Positions 13,850-25,759 of a stretch of 64,000 nucleotides of DNA are shown one piece after another (positions within the stretch are counted from its first letter, which is position 1; each line of letters starts with the position of its first letter). The notes below the pieces were generated by a model. The model searched no databases. It saw only the letters and a list, made by a program, of their open reading frames with translations, and was not told the origin of the DNA. The stretch covers positions 6,411,001 to 6,475,000 of the forward strand of contig BSQZ01000037.1 of the NCBI GenBank assembly GCA_033239005.1. Direction: 5' to 3'. This DNA is from Lamellibrachia satsuma (lineage: Eukaryota; Annelida; Polychaeta; Sabellida; Siboglinidae). Position numbers and translations under genes: made by a program.

Positions 13850-14990
13850 ACACTCATAACTAGAAAGACACCAGGTGAAGACGGGTTCTGTCCAGGGATG
13901 CTGAAGGCTGAGGAAGTTGTGACACCCAAGATCCTCTATAAGATTTTGTAGCAGATGTGGGACATCTTGGGGATTGTAGTAACTTGCCTCTCACAAGCAA
14001 GCAAAATCTTCAACATGATCATCCTTAGACGAATTTCAGCTGCAACTGTGAAAATCATCCGCCACGAACAAGCTGGTTTCAGAAAAGGGAAAGGCTGTGT
14101 TGATCACATCTTCACGCTCAGACAGATCATTGAACAGTCAGCTAAATGGAACAGCACCATTTACGCTAACTTCATAGATTTCGAAAAGGCGTTCGACAGA
14201 CTCCAGCGAGAATCATTCTAGAAAAAAACTGTGATCATATGGGATCCACCAAAAGATGGTGAATATCACAAAACTTATATACAGAATTCAATGTTATTTG
14301 CAACAACCAGCTCACAGATAGTTTCAGAACATCACCAGAGGGGTCAAGCAAGGGTGCATCTTATCACCATTCCTCTTCACTGTTGCCAGGACTGAAAGTG
14401 ACGACAACAGAGAGCAGAAGGCGAATCAGATGGACTCTCACCACCTACGTGGAGGATCTGGGTTATGCTGGTGACATCAGCCAGCTTTCAACTCGGCAGT
14501 GAGATATGCAAGAAAAGGCAGAGAGACTGACAGTCTAAAAGTGAACACCAGCTAAACAAAGCTGAGGAAAACGAATCACAAGAAAAAGACCCAATCAGCA
14601 TAAATAGCAGTGACATAGATGAAGTGAACGTGTTCACAGTCAAAACAAGTGGGCATCAACATTGAACTCAGAATCTTCAACAGCTATGTCCTCGGCGTTT
14701 TACTGTATGGTGCAGTGTGCTAGACTAGAATAGCTCACAAAATAATTACCTTCTAGAACAAATGTTTGCGGAAGATTCTCAGGATCTTATGGCCTAGATA
14801 AATTTCAAATGAAGAACTGCACCAAAGGACAAATGCAAAATCTCTTACCCAAACTATGAAGACGAGAAGATGGAGATGGGTGGGGCAGATGCACTGCCCA
14901 AAATAGCCCAACGCTGGACACCGGATGGGAAGCGGAAAGAGAAGTGAGTGGGTGAGAGGAGCTAGACAGCTCGGAATATTCGCATGAGTA
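13850..14990 (+). pseudogene. Non-LTR retrotransposon (LINE) reverse transcriptase relic
   Basis: Begins with TPGEDGFCPGMLKAEE, a typical RT N-terminal block. The best frame (13955-14221) has QAGFRKGKGCVDHIF and FIDFEKAFD, RT motifs 2 and A. Downstream in broken frames are a VKQGCILSP-like segment, a catalytic box read as YAGD instead of YADD, thumb sequence (KTKLRKTN-like) and LLYGA. A C-terminal WTPDGKRK-like piece follows. Stops, frameshifts and the YADD change show it is dead. It is a LINE of the endonuclease-RT type common in invertebrates; I do not assign a clade. Confidence 0.8.
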
Positions 14991-15016
14991 GAAACAATTG
15001 AAGAAAGTACTGCCAG

Positions 15017-16180
15017 TTTCAGTTAATTGTCACTGTCTGATTCACTGTTGTCGCTGCCGTCAAAGTTCGTCGCCTCGGTTGGTGTACACGGCTATGACAA
15101 GCTGCCTTGCCTGGTTGATGACATCTGGTGTGATGTGATCCTGGACTCGATCGGCAAAGTTCTACAATGCAGAGATATCCGAAGTCTTGCTGCGATTCTG
15201 CTACACTTTCTTACCAGCAAAGTATGGATAGCTGGTTGTATCTTGTCCACTAAGACTATGAAGGAAGTGCATTTCAAACCCACAGTTTGACATTATCCAG
15301 AACCCCCATATTCTTCATACGGTGGGATGATGGGCTTGCAGACATGAACACTCTTATTCTATCGTAATCCCTAAAGCCGCACGTCTCAAATACAGAACGA
15401 AAGCATTGTTTGTTGGTGGTAACAGCTTCAGCAGCGTTGACTTGTTGTTCAGATTCTTGTACCTCGTGGAATCTCAGAAGTCCCGCCTTGTTGGTCGACT
15501 CAGAGAAAAACTCCTGTGGGTCAGGAGCTGTATACTGCTCACTGACCTTAAACAGCCTTACTGGTCGTGACTGGGCATACCTGTGCTGCTGCATGGATGA
15601 CTTGAGGCTTTGGGAAATGTTCCTATTACAGCAGACGTGTGCGATACTTATATAATCAGATTAATCTTGTAGCGTCTTGCAATGGATCTAAATGTTTCAT
15701 CATTGTGGAACGATCAACGGTAAACAACGTACATAACATCCACTACAGCTGTCTTCTTCCAATAATATATTGGCAGATCTGGAACACTGTTTATCTTGGT
15801 TTCTTCTTTCAAAGTTTTGATCAGACAGGCCTTTGTGAACCTGCTGACCTCGTGGTTGCGTCTTCATTGAACAGTGACTGGGTTGTCTTGTTGCATTCAT
15901 GGTGGCCAATGAAGCTTACAATGTCAAACTCGTCTCCACTAGCGTCTACCGCAGCAGGGCAGCAACTTCGTCACTTTTCCCTGGAGCAGAATCCTGCCTT
16001 TGGACTTCTGGGGTTTTATGTTCTGTATATGGAATATGTTTAATCTTACAATGTTTCACTTCCGGCTATGCATGTTGTCCTGTTGATATATTGATTAAAG
16101 TAGAGTTTGTTATTGTGAATAGGTTTGTCTCCACATGTCAGGGGAGACTACGTTGTCGTGTCCATATGTTCTCCAACAAG
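15017..16180 (-). pseudogene. Decayed mobile-element-type multicopy gene, copy T2
   Basis: Same broken gene as T1, T3 and T4. The minus-strand fragments run from FTKACLIKTLKEE and VVDVMYVV through a CDRY-type region to KIQPAIHTL and a C-terminal ADRVQDHITPDVINQ-like piece, in shifting frames. The block is shorter than T3/T4: the EADT and DTDV region is deleted here. It abuts the LINE relic on its left. Function of the family is unknown. Confidence 0.5.
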
Positions 16181-16998
16181 GTCAACCAGAGTGCCGGTGT
16201 TGGGAGATCCTCTAGTGATTTCTAGGATTCTAAAATCTATTCCTGAAGAACCACAAGATGTATGCGGGATGTTCTGAGTTGTTATCATTACCATATCCTC
16301 CTATTTTATCATGTGATGACATGAACTATTATGTTGTTATATAACTTAGTAAAATGCCACATAGAGCATTAACATTTATTACAAGTTGCTAAAGTGTCAA
16401 GTTGTCTACAGCAACAAATAATAGTAGCGTCCCCGTGTGGGTAATTGCTACATTAGCACATGACAGGTTTCCCACAGATGGAGCCATGCCTTGGTCAGTT
16501 TATCCTCACAGAGGTGGTGATCTCCATCTCTAAACTCACTATGCTACCTCCAAGTTTAGCTATCAACAGCTATTTAGGGAGTATTTCACCAATGTAAATT
16601 ATAAAAAGACAAAGCTACATTCAATGTGACGTGTCCATTTTTTTTGCGAACACAATTAAACATTACCTTAACGTATTAAATAAAAGTTCAGTTATGGTTT
16701 TACTATTGTCAATATTGGTTGAATGGAGGTTTACATTTATTCATTACTTTTCATATCCTTCCAGTTTTATATTCAGATTGTAACAATCAACTAAAAAAAT
16801 GCAATGATAACTGTTTTCGAAATATGCATAATTATACCAATCGAAACCATATGTTGCTATACTGAGTTTCGGGCCATTTTCGAAAATGTCTGACATTAAT
16901 TAATTATGCTGAGAGCACATAAATCGTTGAAATGCTTCAACATTTTGAGTTTTCGACTTTTGTGCAATAAACTTAGCTTCGTTGAGCAAGATATGGAA
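16181..16998. other. 3' flank of copy B, no gene seen
   Basis: From about 16270 it matches 2896-3540. The TA array and about 1.8 kb present in A, E and F are missing here. Confidence 0.55.
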
Positions 16999-17187
16999 CT
17001 ATGTTTCAGCTGCACTGTAAACACAAGTCGAAACACAATTGTCAACTTGTGAAATATCGACCCATACTTCGTTTCTTCCTTCCTTCTTGGCACATCTGGG
17101 GGCGTGCGCCGCAGGGTCGGTCCTTACGAATGTACAAGTTAGTTTAGATCCCTCGACTAGCGTAAATAAATTTGATACAGCATTCAT
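16999..17187 (-). other. Conserved 62-codon open stretch, possible fossil exon
   Basis: Counterpart of 3543-3731, open over the same 62 codons with several amino-acid changes. See that entry for interpretation. Confidence 0.3.
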
Positions 17188-17799
17188 GATGAAATGAAGC
17201 AGATCAACACGTATTTTTCCAGACTTATCTCATCAAGAGTTTTAATCAGCAGTAGATGAACATAATGATACAGTCAGGATGGTACATCGCACGATACATC
17301 AATGTCGATCTTCAATACATAACGTCCAGGGGGGTCCGCAGGAATTATCCAGGGAGGAGCAAGAAAGAAATACATATTTATCAGTTCCAAAACGTGGACA
17401 CATTTGCGTAGTTTCCTCCGAGCGGGAACTCGTGTTACCAAAATGTTAACAGTTTCTGGTTACTGTATGTTGCTGTTTAGTGATCTCTTCTAAAGATCAA
17501 CTGTGAACTCATATATTATCACTCGATCGAATGTCGGCTATAAATGTGTCCCGGAGGAGTGACCGTTATAACAGCTATATGTAACGGTCATGTGACCGAC
17601 CGGTACATGTGGTTGTTGGTCGCATTTGACAGGTGGCCGGTCATTGCAGGTATATTATTGTTAGAAACGATCCGTGCCTAGGATTGTGGAGGCCAAAGAC
17701 AGATGGTAGCCCAAGAGAAACTTCGCTCAAGACAAGTTCTACTGTAAATGTAACTATATTATTGAATGCTGGGATAACACAAACACTAACCCACTGTCG

Positions 17800-17875
17800 T
17801 GGAACCACCACCACCACCACAACCATCACAACCACCACCACCACCATCTCCACCACCACAACAACAACAAACATT
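17800..17875. repeat. (ACC)n-type trinucleotide-rich stretch
   Basis: Imperfect CAC/ACC/ATC repeats at the same position relative to the gene as in A, E and F. Confidence 0.85.
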
Positions 17876-18045
17876 AAAAGCTTCAGTATGCATTTCAGTA
17901 ATCCGATCAACAGCATCTATAAAATCTTCTTTAACGCCCATAACATAATATCAAAGTAGGAATACATATTCAACGCCAAACAATCGGCTTTGGCAACGCC
18001 CACAAGACAGGCTGGACAAGGCACGGAATCTGTGTCGACAGCAGT

Positions 18046-21000
18046 TTAATTTCTTGCTTGTAAAGCTTTACAGACGGGTGTTGCTGCATGCGGTGGCTGT
18101 CGACAAAGTGGATATTCCTCATTTGTGTTACTTCTCTGATTAGAACTGCGCATGTCTTTCCAGAGTTTTCGGACTGTTGGCGTCAGCGCGAAAGAGACAC
18201 AAATAAACACTCCCTGGCAAGTGTTGCACAGAATGAACGGGTACGACAAGAAACTTAGAACGTCGATGTTTGCCAAGAAACCGAACACCCACGTGAAACC
18301 CATCAGTGACGTAAAACGTATGTAAATGACGAATGCATTGCGTTGTTGTTGCGCCGATTGTCGCGCTATGCTGGCAGTTGACATGGCTCGTCTGAGAGCG
18401 ACAACGGTGCGAACAAACAACACTGTGTTGGCGGTGATTACTACAGCTACGGGAGTTGCGAAATAATACGCAATGGCTCGGGGACCTGCAATCCAACACA
18501 TGGTCTCACTGCCGTAGCTGAAAGGCAGTTTCGTGCAAAAGTCGAGCACAAGACAGACAGCGACGAAGACAGCCGGTAGGCCCCAGGCGTATACGGAAAA
18601 GACACGAATACGAATTATATCGCGAACACCGTAAGATGGCATCCGATCAGAAAAAGTGCACGATATATCGAAGGCAAGTACGTTCATCCAGAGGAAGGCG
18701 ACTAGCCAAGTGTAGTGCTGGAAGGCGGCCACAGCGGCGCACGCCTCACGGTACGACAAGAAAGCGTCGCTCACTTGGAACGAAAGCTGGGCAAAGAACA
18801 ACGCCGCACATAGATTCATGACGCATTTCCCAGGTCGAGTACGAAGTTGTTCGAACATACAATAGGTGGCCATCGTAAATACGAGACATGCCATTGACAC
18901 AATATTCCCGACCAGGGTAAGTATGCCCTGAACAAGAATGTCAGTCTCATTGCCGTCGTTGTTCATACCGAGAATTCCGGTCAGATTAGAAAGCAGGGAG
19001 GCACACATTACTATCGCATTCGAGTCCAGTCTAACAACATTTCTCACGTGGATTTTCAGTTCTTGCGATGTTCCACCGTATAACTTCAGTAACTTGCCCA
19101 TGTCGATGTAATCGTCCGCCTGAAACGTGACCGTATCACAGCTAAAAATGTCTGGTTCACAAACCAGGGCTGTCGTACTCTCGTTCCATTCTGCGTTTGT
19201 TAAATGGTTGAGCCGCCAGGGTATGATAAGAGGCGTTTTTGTTAAGTTGTACATTTGTTCCGTACTCACAACCTGAAATGTAGAAGGATATTGAAACTTA
19301 CTGTCATTCTGGAATATTAAATCGCGCCGAATCTTCGGTGATCCGTTTAAACAAATACCCGATGTAATGTTACCGTCTTGTTTAAACACAAATAAGTCGA
19401 TTTGCATTGAAATATTGAAAGACAATAACTCATCACCAATGTCTACTTTTCCAACAAACAATTCTACTTTACCAACGATATCATCGAAACTTCTGGACAG
19501 TGTTTCAAGAATCCAACAAGTCGATGTGTTGGAAATGGCCTTAAATAAATACAATAAATCCCAATTATTCCACACTTTGACTGCGCTGCATGCGCTCCGT
19601 CTTGTTGAATTTAGGACGACATCAACACCAATGTCTTTGATAACGTGTCCGAGATCGACGTGTCCGAGCTCTTTATTTTCGGTCGATATGACGACATATA
19701 TTCGAAAGTCACGTTTCGCTGACAATATCTGTGGCACAGTCACGTTCAGGCTCGCGCAACGTTCGTCTCGCAGACGCACGTGACCAAATGGACACGTGGG
19801 TGTGATACACACTCCAGCCTCGTGGTCGAACACCCTGTCCGCAACGCACCGAGGGTGTATTTTAAACAACCGAGTGGGGACGATAATCCGTTTAAAGGAA
19901 ACCATTAGCTTCCTCTCAATCGAAAGGTGAAAACATTTCATATCATTCGGGTCTGAGAGGCCGCTACACATGGCACAGTGCGGATTGTTATAATATGTAT
20001 CTGAAGGTGAGTGGTAAATGCGCGCTCTATATTTCTGACATGTAGATTGCAAGTAATCAAAGTCAAATTGTGGATCAGTTAAATTGGAGTCACACACGCT
20101 CGGTGTGTTGCCTTCCATCTGACAGGTGTAGCGGGGCCGGTCTTGACGGAGGTTATCAAAATTTGACAAATTGTACATAATTACGCACTTGGAAACAGCT
20201 TGGTCGCATCTGCTATCTGGGTCGTAGAGCTGCCTGTAGTAGGACGAGGTTCCAGATGTGTTCACGCAGTTACAGGCTGCACCAGCTGTCGTCATATCAG
20301 TCAAGTTATCGCCCGGATTATTACAAACTGCGCAATACGTGTTGTGGTAGATGACATTCCGAAACATAACCGGAATTTCTGTGGCGAGCGTTTTGTTCAT
20401 CAGTGACGGACGTTCGCAGAGGTCAACTGTAGTAGTATCAGTGGATGTGACACCCCCGCATGACGACACAACCAGTAACTGATCGCGCTTTTCTTCTAAT
20501 GGTATATCGACGCATTTGGCCGCTCGTGGCTTTCGACTTCGTACAATGTCTGCGTAATTGTTGCGTGTTACGTTTGGTCCAGACAAGCATGATGCCTCGT
20601 AATCGAGACAGCAGTCTCCAAGTTGAACACAGGCCCTGTCACAGTAGCATTCCCCACTCCACTGTTGCTCGTCACACTTGTATGCGCACGATGTGCTGCA
20701 TATTTTGTCGAAGAACTTGACTTCAAGTTCCTTCATAGTTGGTGGTTTATGTATGACATTTACAGTTGATGTTGTCCAATTATCAACGGTGTCGTTGGTT
20801 CTCTTTGTCGTGTTGTTGTCACCGTACGCCGGCCGGATGGGGTAGCCCTCGTTGGAATGTCTGATATGCTCGTGCTTGGATGGCTACGTTCATTCTCATG
20901 AGCGGTACTCCCATCATTGCCTGTATTGACTGACGGAGGCGATGTGTTGTAAAGAGCCTCTGTCACCGATGCTCTGCTGTCCGTGTCTGGAAACAGTAAG

Positions 21001-21526
21001 CATTGATTAAATACAAATTCCGTGCTCTTGTTGGTATGGATGACTCAAAATAGAAGAATAATGATTGGAAACATACTTACGGCGTTCTGAAGTATAATTG
21101 TTAAGAACTCAAACCAAAACGTTTGCACGATTTGGGTTTCTACATTTAGACACTCATCACGTACCTAGTTGCTCCCTCTTACCAGCCCTAGTACTACCTC
21201 TTATAAGTAAAGGCACGTTCTTATATAGTGCGGTATCCAGTCATTTGGATTGCTGCTCAAAACATACTTGTGTCAGAATTCTCCTACCCGCACTTTCAGT
21301 TATTGCGTACTTGTGGCAATATGTCTTAAGAATATAACATTACAATTCGCTAGCAATTAAGAGAGACACGCTTCCTTTGTGGTGTTTCTCAAAACATCAC
21401 ATTGTACTGGTACTTACGGTGTTGCGGTACTGGTGAGCCAGGGTCTTGGGCAGCGGACCCGACGGCGGATGAGCCAAGGCCTTGGGCGGCCCACACTGCA
21501 ACGATCAACAGACAGCGCAGCAACAT
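18046..21526 (-). pseudogene. Receptor copy B: near-intact, 1-nt frameshift in the linker
   Basis: Exons are complement(18046..20986) and complement(21418..21526). The signal exon (MLLRCLLIVAVWAAQG) splices in frame to exon 2, where the ATG seen in A is ACG, confirming that this codon is not the start. Between 20831 and 20871 the linker is 41 nt long where A has 42, so the reading frame changes. From the frame after that point, SMB, Cys-rich ectodomain and all seven helices are open for over 900 codons. The C-terminus after TM7 is longer than in A and ends ALQARN. Alternatives: a recent pseudogene, a polymorphic allele, or a sequencing or assembly error. Translation from the Met at 20736 would lack a signal peptide. 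Confidence 0.8.
21418..21526 (-). CDS. Signal-peptide exon of receptor copy B
   Basis: 36 codons plus 1 nt, with the same length and phase as in copy A, ending at a GTAAGT donor. It carries two of the 36-bp GxGSx units. The exon is intact although the downstream linker is frameshifted. Confidence 0.75.
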
Positions 21527-22336
21527 TCTCCCGGCCGGCGTAGCGACGGTCGACTGCCGGCAAACCACCAGTGTGTCAACTAGAAGCCAGTAGGCAGTGA
21601 ATAATATCAATGGCACTTTAACTGTGTTATGGACTAACGGAACTAACCTTTAATTTAATCACATTTAGCATGTTTCATTTCCATTCAATGTTAGTAGATA
21701 CTGTCAAAGTTGCTTTTAAATTAATTATTCAATTGTTTTGAAAAGGTCACCTCGTTTTTGTGATGGTTAATGTTAAATGGCACGTTAGTCCGCGACACTT
21801 CGTACGAGACTTTGGCGGAGTAGGACAAATAATGGCACTGCGGTAGGCTGCGTCTAATTATTTGCGCTACTCCGCCAGTCGTCGAGAAAGATAACAGGGG
21901 ATGCATTTGGCAGAGGTGCCACATAATATTTATTGCACATGCCTTAGATTTAATTACAAATTGGGGACTACATTCAACGTCGTTGCAGCAGGTTGTCATT
22001 CGGTTTTAAACAATTGAATTTTCGTTTGTTGTCATGTACGCGTAAAGAATAATTCGTTGTCACGGAACGTGCGCAGTGTAGAATGGCAATGGGAAACGCT
22101 GTGTTGTGCAAGGTTGGGGACTGGTGCGGGAGAAAGCTTAGACAATTGACCGAGAATACGTTTCAAATATCCACAGCATCTGCTTAGGACATATAGAGCA
22201 CGGATACACGTGAATCCGGCCCTGTGTCCACCGTCAGTGGAGTCGGGCGGTATGACTTTACTAGTTAAATAACTGGTTCCGTCCGTATCACGAGCTTTCA
22301 ATATGTTGAATGAAATCGACGAAAGGATGATTGGAT
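21527..22336. other. 5' flank of copy B, no gene seen
   Basis: Matches 8276-9023 of block A. About 100 bases near 21845-21945 are extra or rearranged compared with A. Confidence 0.5.
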
Positions 22337-22616
22337 GGAGGGTGTGAGTAAGTGGGTGAGTGAGTTAGTGAGTGAGTGAGCGAGTATGTGAGGGTGTGAA
22401 TGAGTGAGTGAGGGAGTGAGTGAGTGAGTGAGTGAGTGGGTGAATGAGTGAGTGATTGGGTGAGTGAGGGAGTGAGTGGAGGAGGAAGGGAGGGAGGGAG
22501 TGGGTGGGTGAGTGAATGGGTGAGTGGGTGATGGAGTGAGGGAGTGAGTGAGTGAGCGAGTGAGTGAGTGAGTGGGTGGGGAGTGAAGGAGCGAGGGAGG
22601 GAGAGAGGGATGGAGG
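22337..22616. repeat. (GAGT)n tetranucleotide array with GGGA/GGGT variants
   Basis: An imperfect tetranucleotide array nearly three times the length of its counterpart at 9024-9123. Confidence 0.93.
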
Positions 22617-23289
22617 GTCAGTGTAGTGACACAGGAGCAGGATATAAAAAAGCCACCTGAAGCTAGGAAACTGGCATTGGTGTAGATTCAGTCGTACATA
22701 AATGTTCGATGATTGAAGAGATGTCATTCTCCCGGAGACGTGGTTGTAAGGTCACTACGCTGTCGCGGTTTAAAATTATTATTTTTTGATGAATAAGGAT
22801 GAACGACTGACACGCAATTGACACCTTACACTAAATATATTGATATCGATTAAAGTAGCACTGATGACGTGTATTATATTCGAACTGTACATTACATGAG
22901 TGAGAAAAAACACTGAATTGCAATTAAAGAAATTGCCTTAGTTGATTTGAATTTTATAGTACGCTGTTCCACGAAAAATTCTGAAACTAACAATCATGCT
23001 AAAAAGTCGAGTCATATCGCCAGTGTCGTAATGTGGAGAAACTTCCTCAGCCGGTACAGCGATAGCGATAGGTTGCTTGAAATGACAAATACGGAACGGC
23101 AATTACACCAATTGTTGTGTCAATTACATTTAGTCCCGCAACACTTTCAGCACGACATTTGGTCATAACATCAGTTGGACGCGCGATGTTTAAGCAACTG
23201 ACATTCGGCTAGTGTGTTTCACATGAATACAATTCGTATCAGACAACCTCAAATGTGTTGTTCCATTAATTATTCAATGGTTGTAGAAA
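22617..23289. other. Conserved receptor 5' flank, no gene seen
   Basis: The stretch after about 22930 matches 9130-9490. The first 300 bases have no counterpart in A. Confidence 0.5.
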
Positions 23290-23620
23290 TGTCATAATGG
23301 TCGTTGGATTCATGTATTGGAAGGCTTGCATGTTGTTAGCATCTGCATTCTGTTGTAGCTCTTTTGTCTTCATGCCCCATAATTCATTCCACATTGATCG
23401 TACTTTAACTAGGACTGCTGCTTTTTCCTCGAATTTTCGTTGTGTCTCTCTCGTCTTATTGGTTCAAGCGGCCTTGCTTGCACTGTTGCTGTCAATGAAA
23501 CTTTGTCAACCTGGCTTGCTGAGTTGATGCCACGGCTTGTCAATATCTCTTTCAAATGAGACGGTATCGAGTGCTCGGTTGATACTGCTCGCTAGTTTTA
23601 CTTGCAACCTCTCAACATCA
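23290..23620 (-). pseudogene. LINE relic: endonuclease-RT linker, second copy
   Basis: Counterpart of 9490-9840, with the same TNKTRETQRKFEEKAAVL stretch on the minus strand and additional stops. It was duplicated together with the receptor flank rather than inserted independently. Confidence 0.45.
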
Positions 23621-24892
23621 AAATGACTTTGTGGCTTTGGTTATTGCTTCTTCTCAGGTGATGAAAAAACGAATTTACAAACACCGCGAATGAGAAAGTG
23701 ATCAGTTGAACTGTTGTCTCCTCTCATCATTCTCAGTTATTTTAATGTCAGCCAGGTCCTGTCGGGATGGTCAAAGGTAAAGGTTGTCTTTGACAGGTAC
23801 GGGAACGTGTCAATCAAATCAGGAGCGCGAGCTGAACTAGCAGGAAGCAGATATATACGTCGATGGAGAGACGGCAGAGACATTCCTTTTCCTGTCAACT
23901 GGAACGGTTCGTCGATCGCACAGATAACATATTGAATATATATAAACTCCAAAAAGAACAAATTCCAATCAAAATTAAGATCACTTTGCAAAATGTGAGT
24001 TAGTCACATATGGAGGCTTTGCTGACGAAACTACGACCTGTTCGTCCCATGGATCTGACGGTCATCTACTCTAATCAACCCACGAAGAAGCTGATACGCG
24101 TATTATACGCTTGTCAAGCACGATTTGAACGTCTTATCATCTCAACACAAATGTGTTGGTGCTTTTGGTTCACTTTACTGCAGGAGTGAGTCAACGAATA
24201 TGGATGAGAACAGGCCCTGTACAATATGCAGCGACGCCTTGTTACACTCCATGGCATTCAGTTAACTCCAACTCTCCGAAGGAACATCCCAGCATACGAG
24301 GGTGTGGCACTGTCACCCAGCAGCTGAATGGACATGGAAACGGGTCAATGTGGGAAGCATTCCAGACACATGCAGCTCTATCTTGAACGTGGAGATCTTT
24401 CTGAAGCCACAGAGATAAAAGTAGAGGAGTTAATTTGCAGTATATTCGTCATGCACAAATATTACAGCCTCCAACTTACAGGCTATTTTCAGAAATGTTC
24501 CTAAGATCGAGACAAGCTTCCTTCAATCAAGCATTGTCTTTCCCAACATATGCAACATTGAACTTGCTCACTACCTGAGCCGTGTTTGATATTTGGCAGA
24601 TAAGTCATCCTCTGATCACGTTTCATACATCGGTAGTGGCTGGTACAATGATCCCACCTACACATTGCACCTTCAGATTCAATCAGTTAAAGTGCACAGA
24701 CATTTTTTGGGTTTTTTTGGGTTTTGCAGATATTTACGACTAACAAAGGACTCCTTATCCGAAACATAGGACTCCTTATTCCAAACATCATGATACCAAA
24801 TACAGCTATGTTGCTCTGTAATTAGTAGATTCATAGCGGATTATATGTGTTGCAAAATCTCGGACCAAATGGAATGCACCACCATCAATTAT
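23621..24892. other. Outer 5' flank of copy B, no gene seen
   Basis: Matches block A up to about 24475, then becomes unique. No coding frame is recognised. Confidence 0.5.
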
Positions 24893-24917
24893 AAAGAAAG
24901 AAAGAAAGAAAGAAAGA
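24893..24917. repeat. (GAAA)n microsatellite
   Basis: About six perfect tetranucleotide units. Confidence 0.95.
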
Positions 24918-25759
24918 CTACTAATACGCTGTAATTGTTTTATGCAGGACTGATAGCGTAATACGTTAATACAGTTAACATATTACCAGAAACAAAATGG
25001 TAATACATATGTACATTTAAGCGTACGGAGAAACTGCAACGCAATGGTATGTCAGTTCGGCTTCCTCCTGCAATTAAGAAAATAAGTCACAAATCAATAT
25101 ACCAAACCAAAATGAACAACATATAAATAAGTGAATTTCATATAAAAACGTTTCGGGATATCCCAGCCAGTACGCGTACATTCACAAAGGAATTTCGAAA
25201 GATGTACCTTGTCTAGTGGCGTTGTCTTGAGGCGTGTCATTCGTGTATGTAACTGCAACATAACCGTTCTGTTCAAATATGAGATCCCGTTCAAACATGG
25301 CGAATCATAGTTGGTAGATTCGCTGAAAATATTATTTTTTAATAATATTTTTTTTTCAGGGAATATTATAAATATTATAAAAATATCGAAATTACAATAA
25401 GTATATATATATTTATACTGAAATTCAGGGGCCTGGTGATATCATCAAAAGATGAATAGTGGCCCAAAGCGTAAGCTTAGCAACATTGCACTAAAAGCGA
25501 GATAAAAAAAACAAACAAGTATGGACCAATAAAAATATATAAAGCAAAAGAAAGAAAATAAACGTGATTTATCTGGTAGTCACGGTAACCAGGGAATAAT
25601 GTTAGGTCCTTCCAAATACATCACCTGACTAGCCGTGCTGTTTACCCACAATTTATGGGCTCGGGCCTCGTAGACTGTTAATTCGCAGGCCACCATCTCC
25701 AAGACAGGCATTAACCTACGATCAACACCAGAAAATGAAAACAGTCTCATTTGATCTGA
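24918..25759. other. Intergenic, no gene seen
   Basis: AT-rich. The part from about 25430 may be 3' untranslated sequence of the adjoining LINE. Confidence 0.45.

Noticed and set aside
18046..20736. Copy B as an intact gene starting at the Met of MKELEV
   Set aside because: That Met replaces a Leu in A and D, lies just before the somatomedin B domain and would leave the receptor without a signal peptide. The intact signal exon upstream shows the real start, with a frameshift between.
21060..21090. GTAAGT donor-like sequence between exons 1 and 2 in B, E and F, suggesting an extra exon
   Set aside because: The GT is absent in A and D, no conserved acceptor or open frame precedes it, and direct exon 1 to exon 2 splicing is already in frame.
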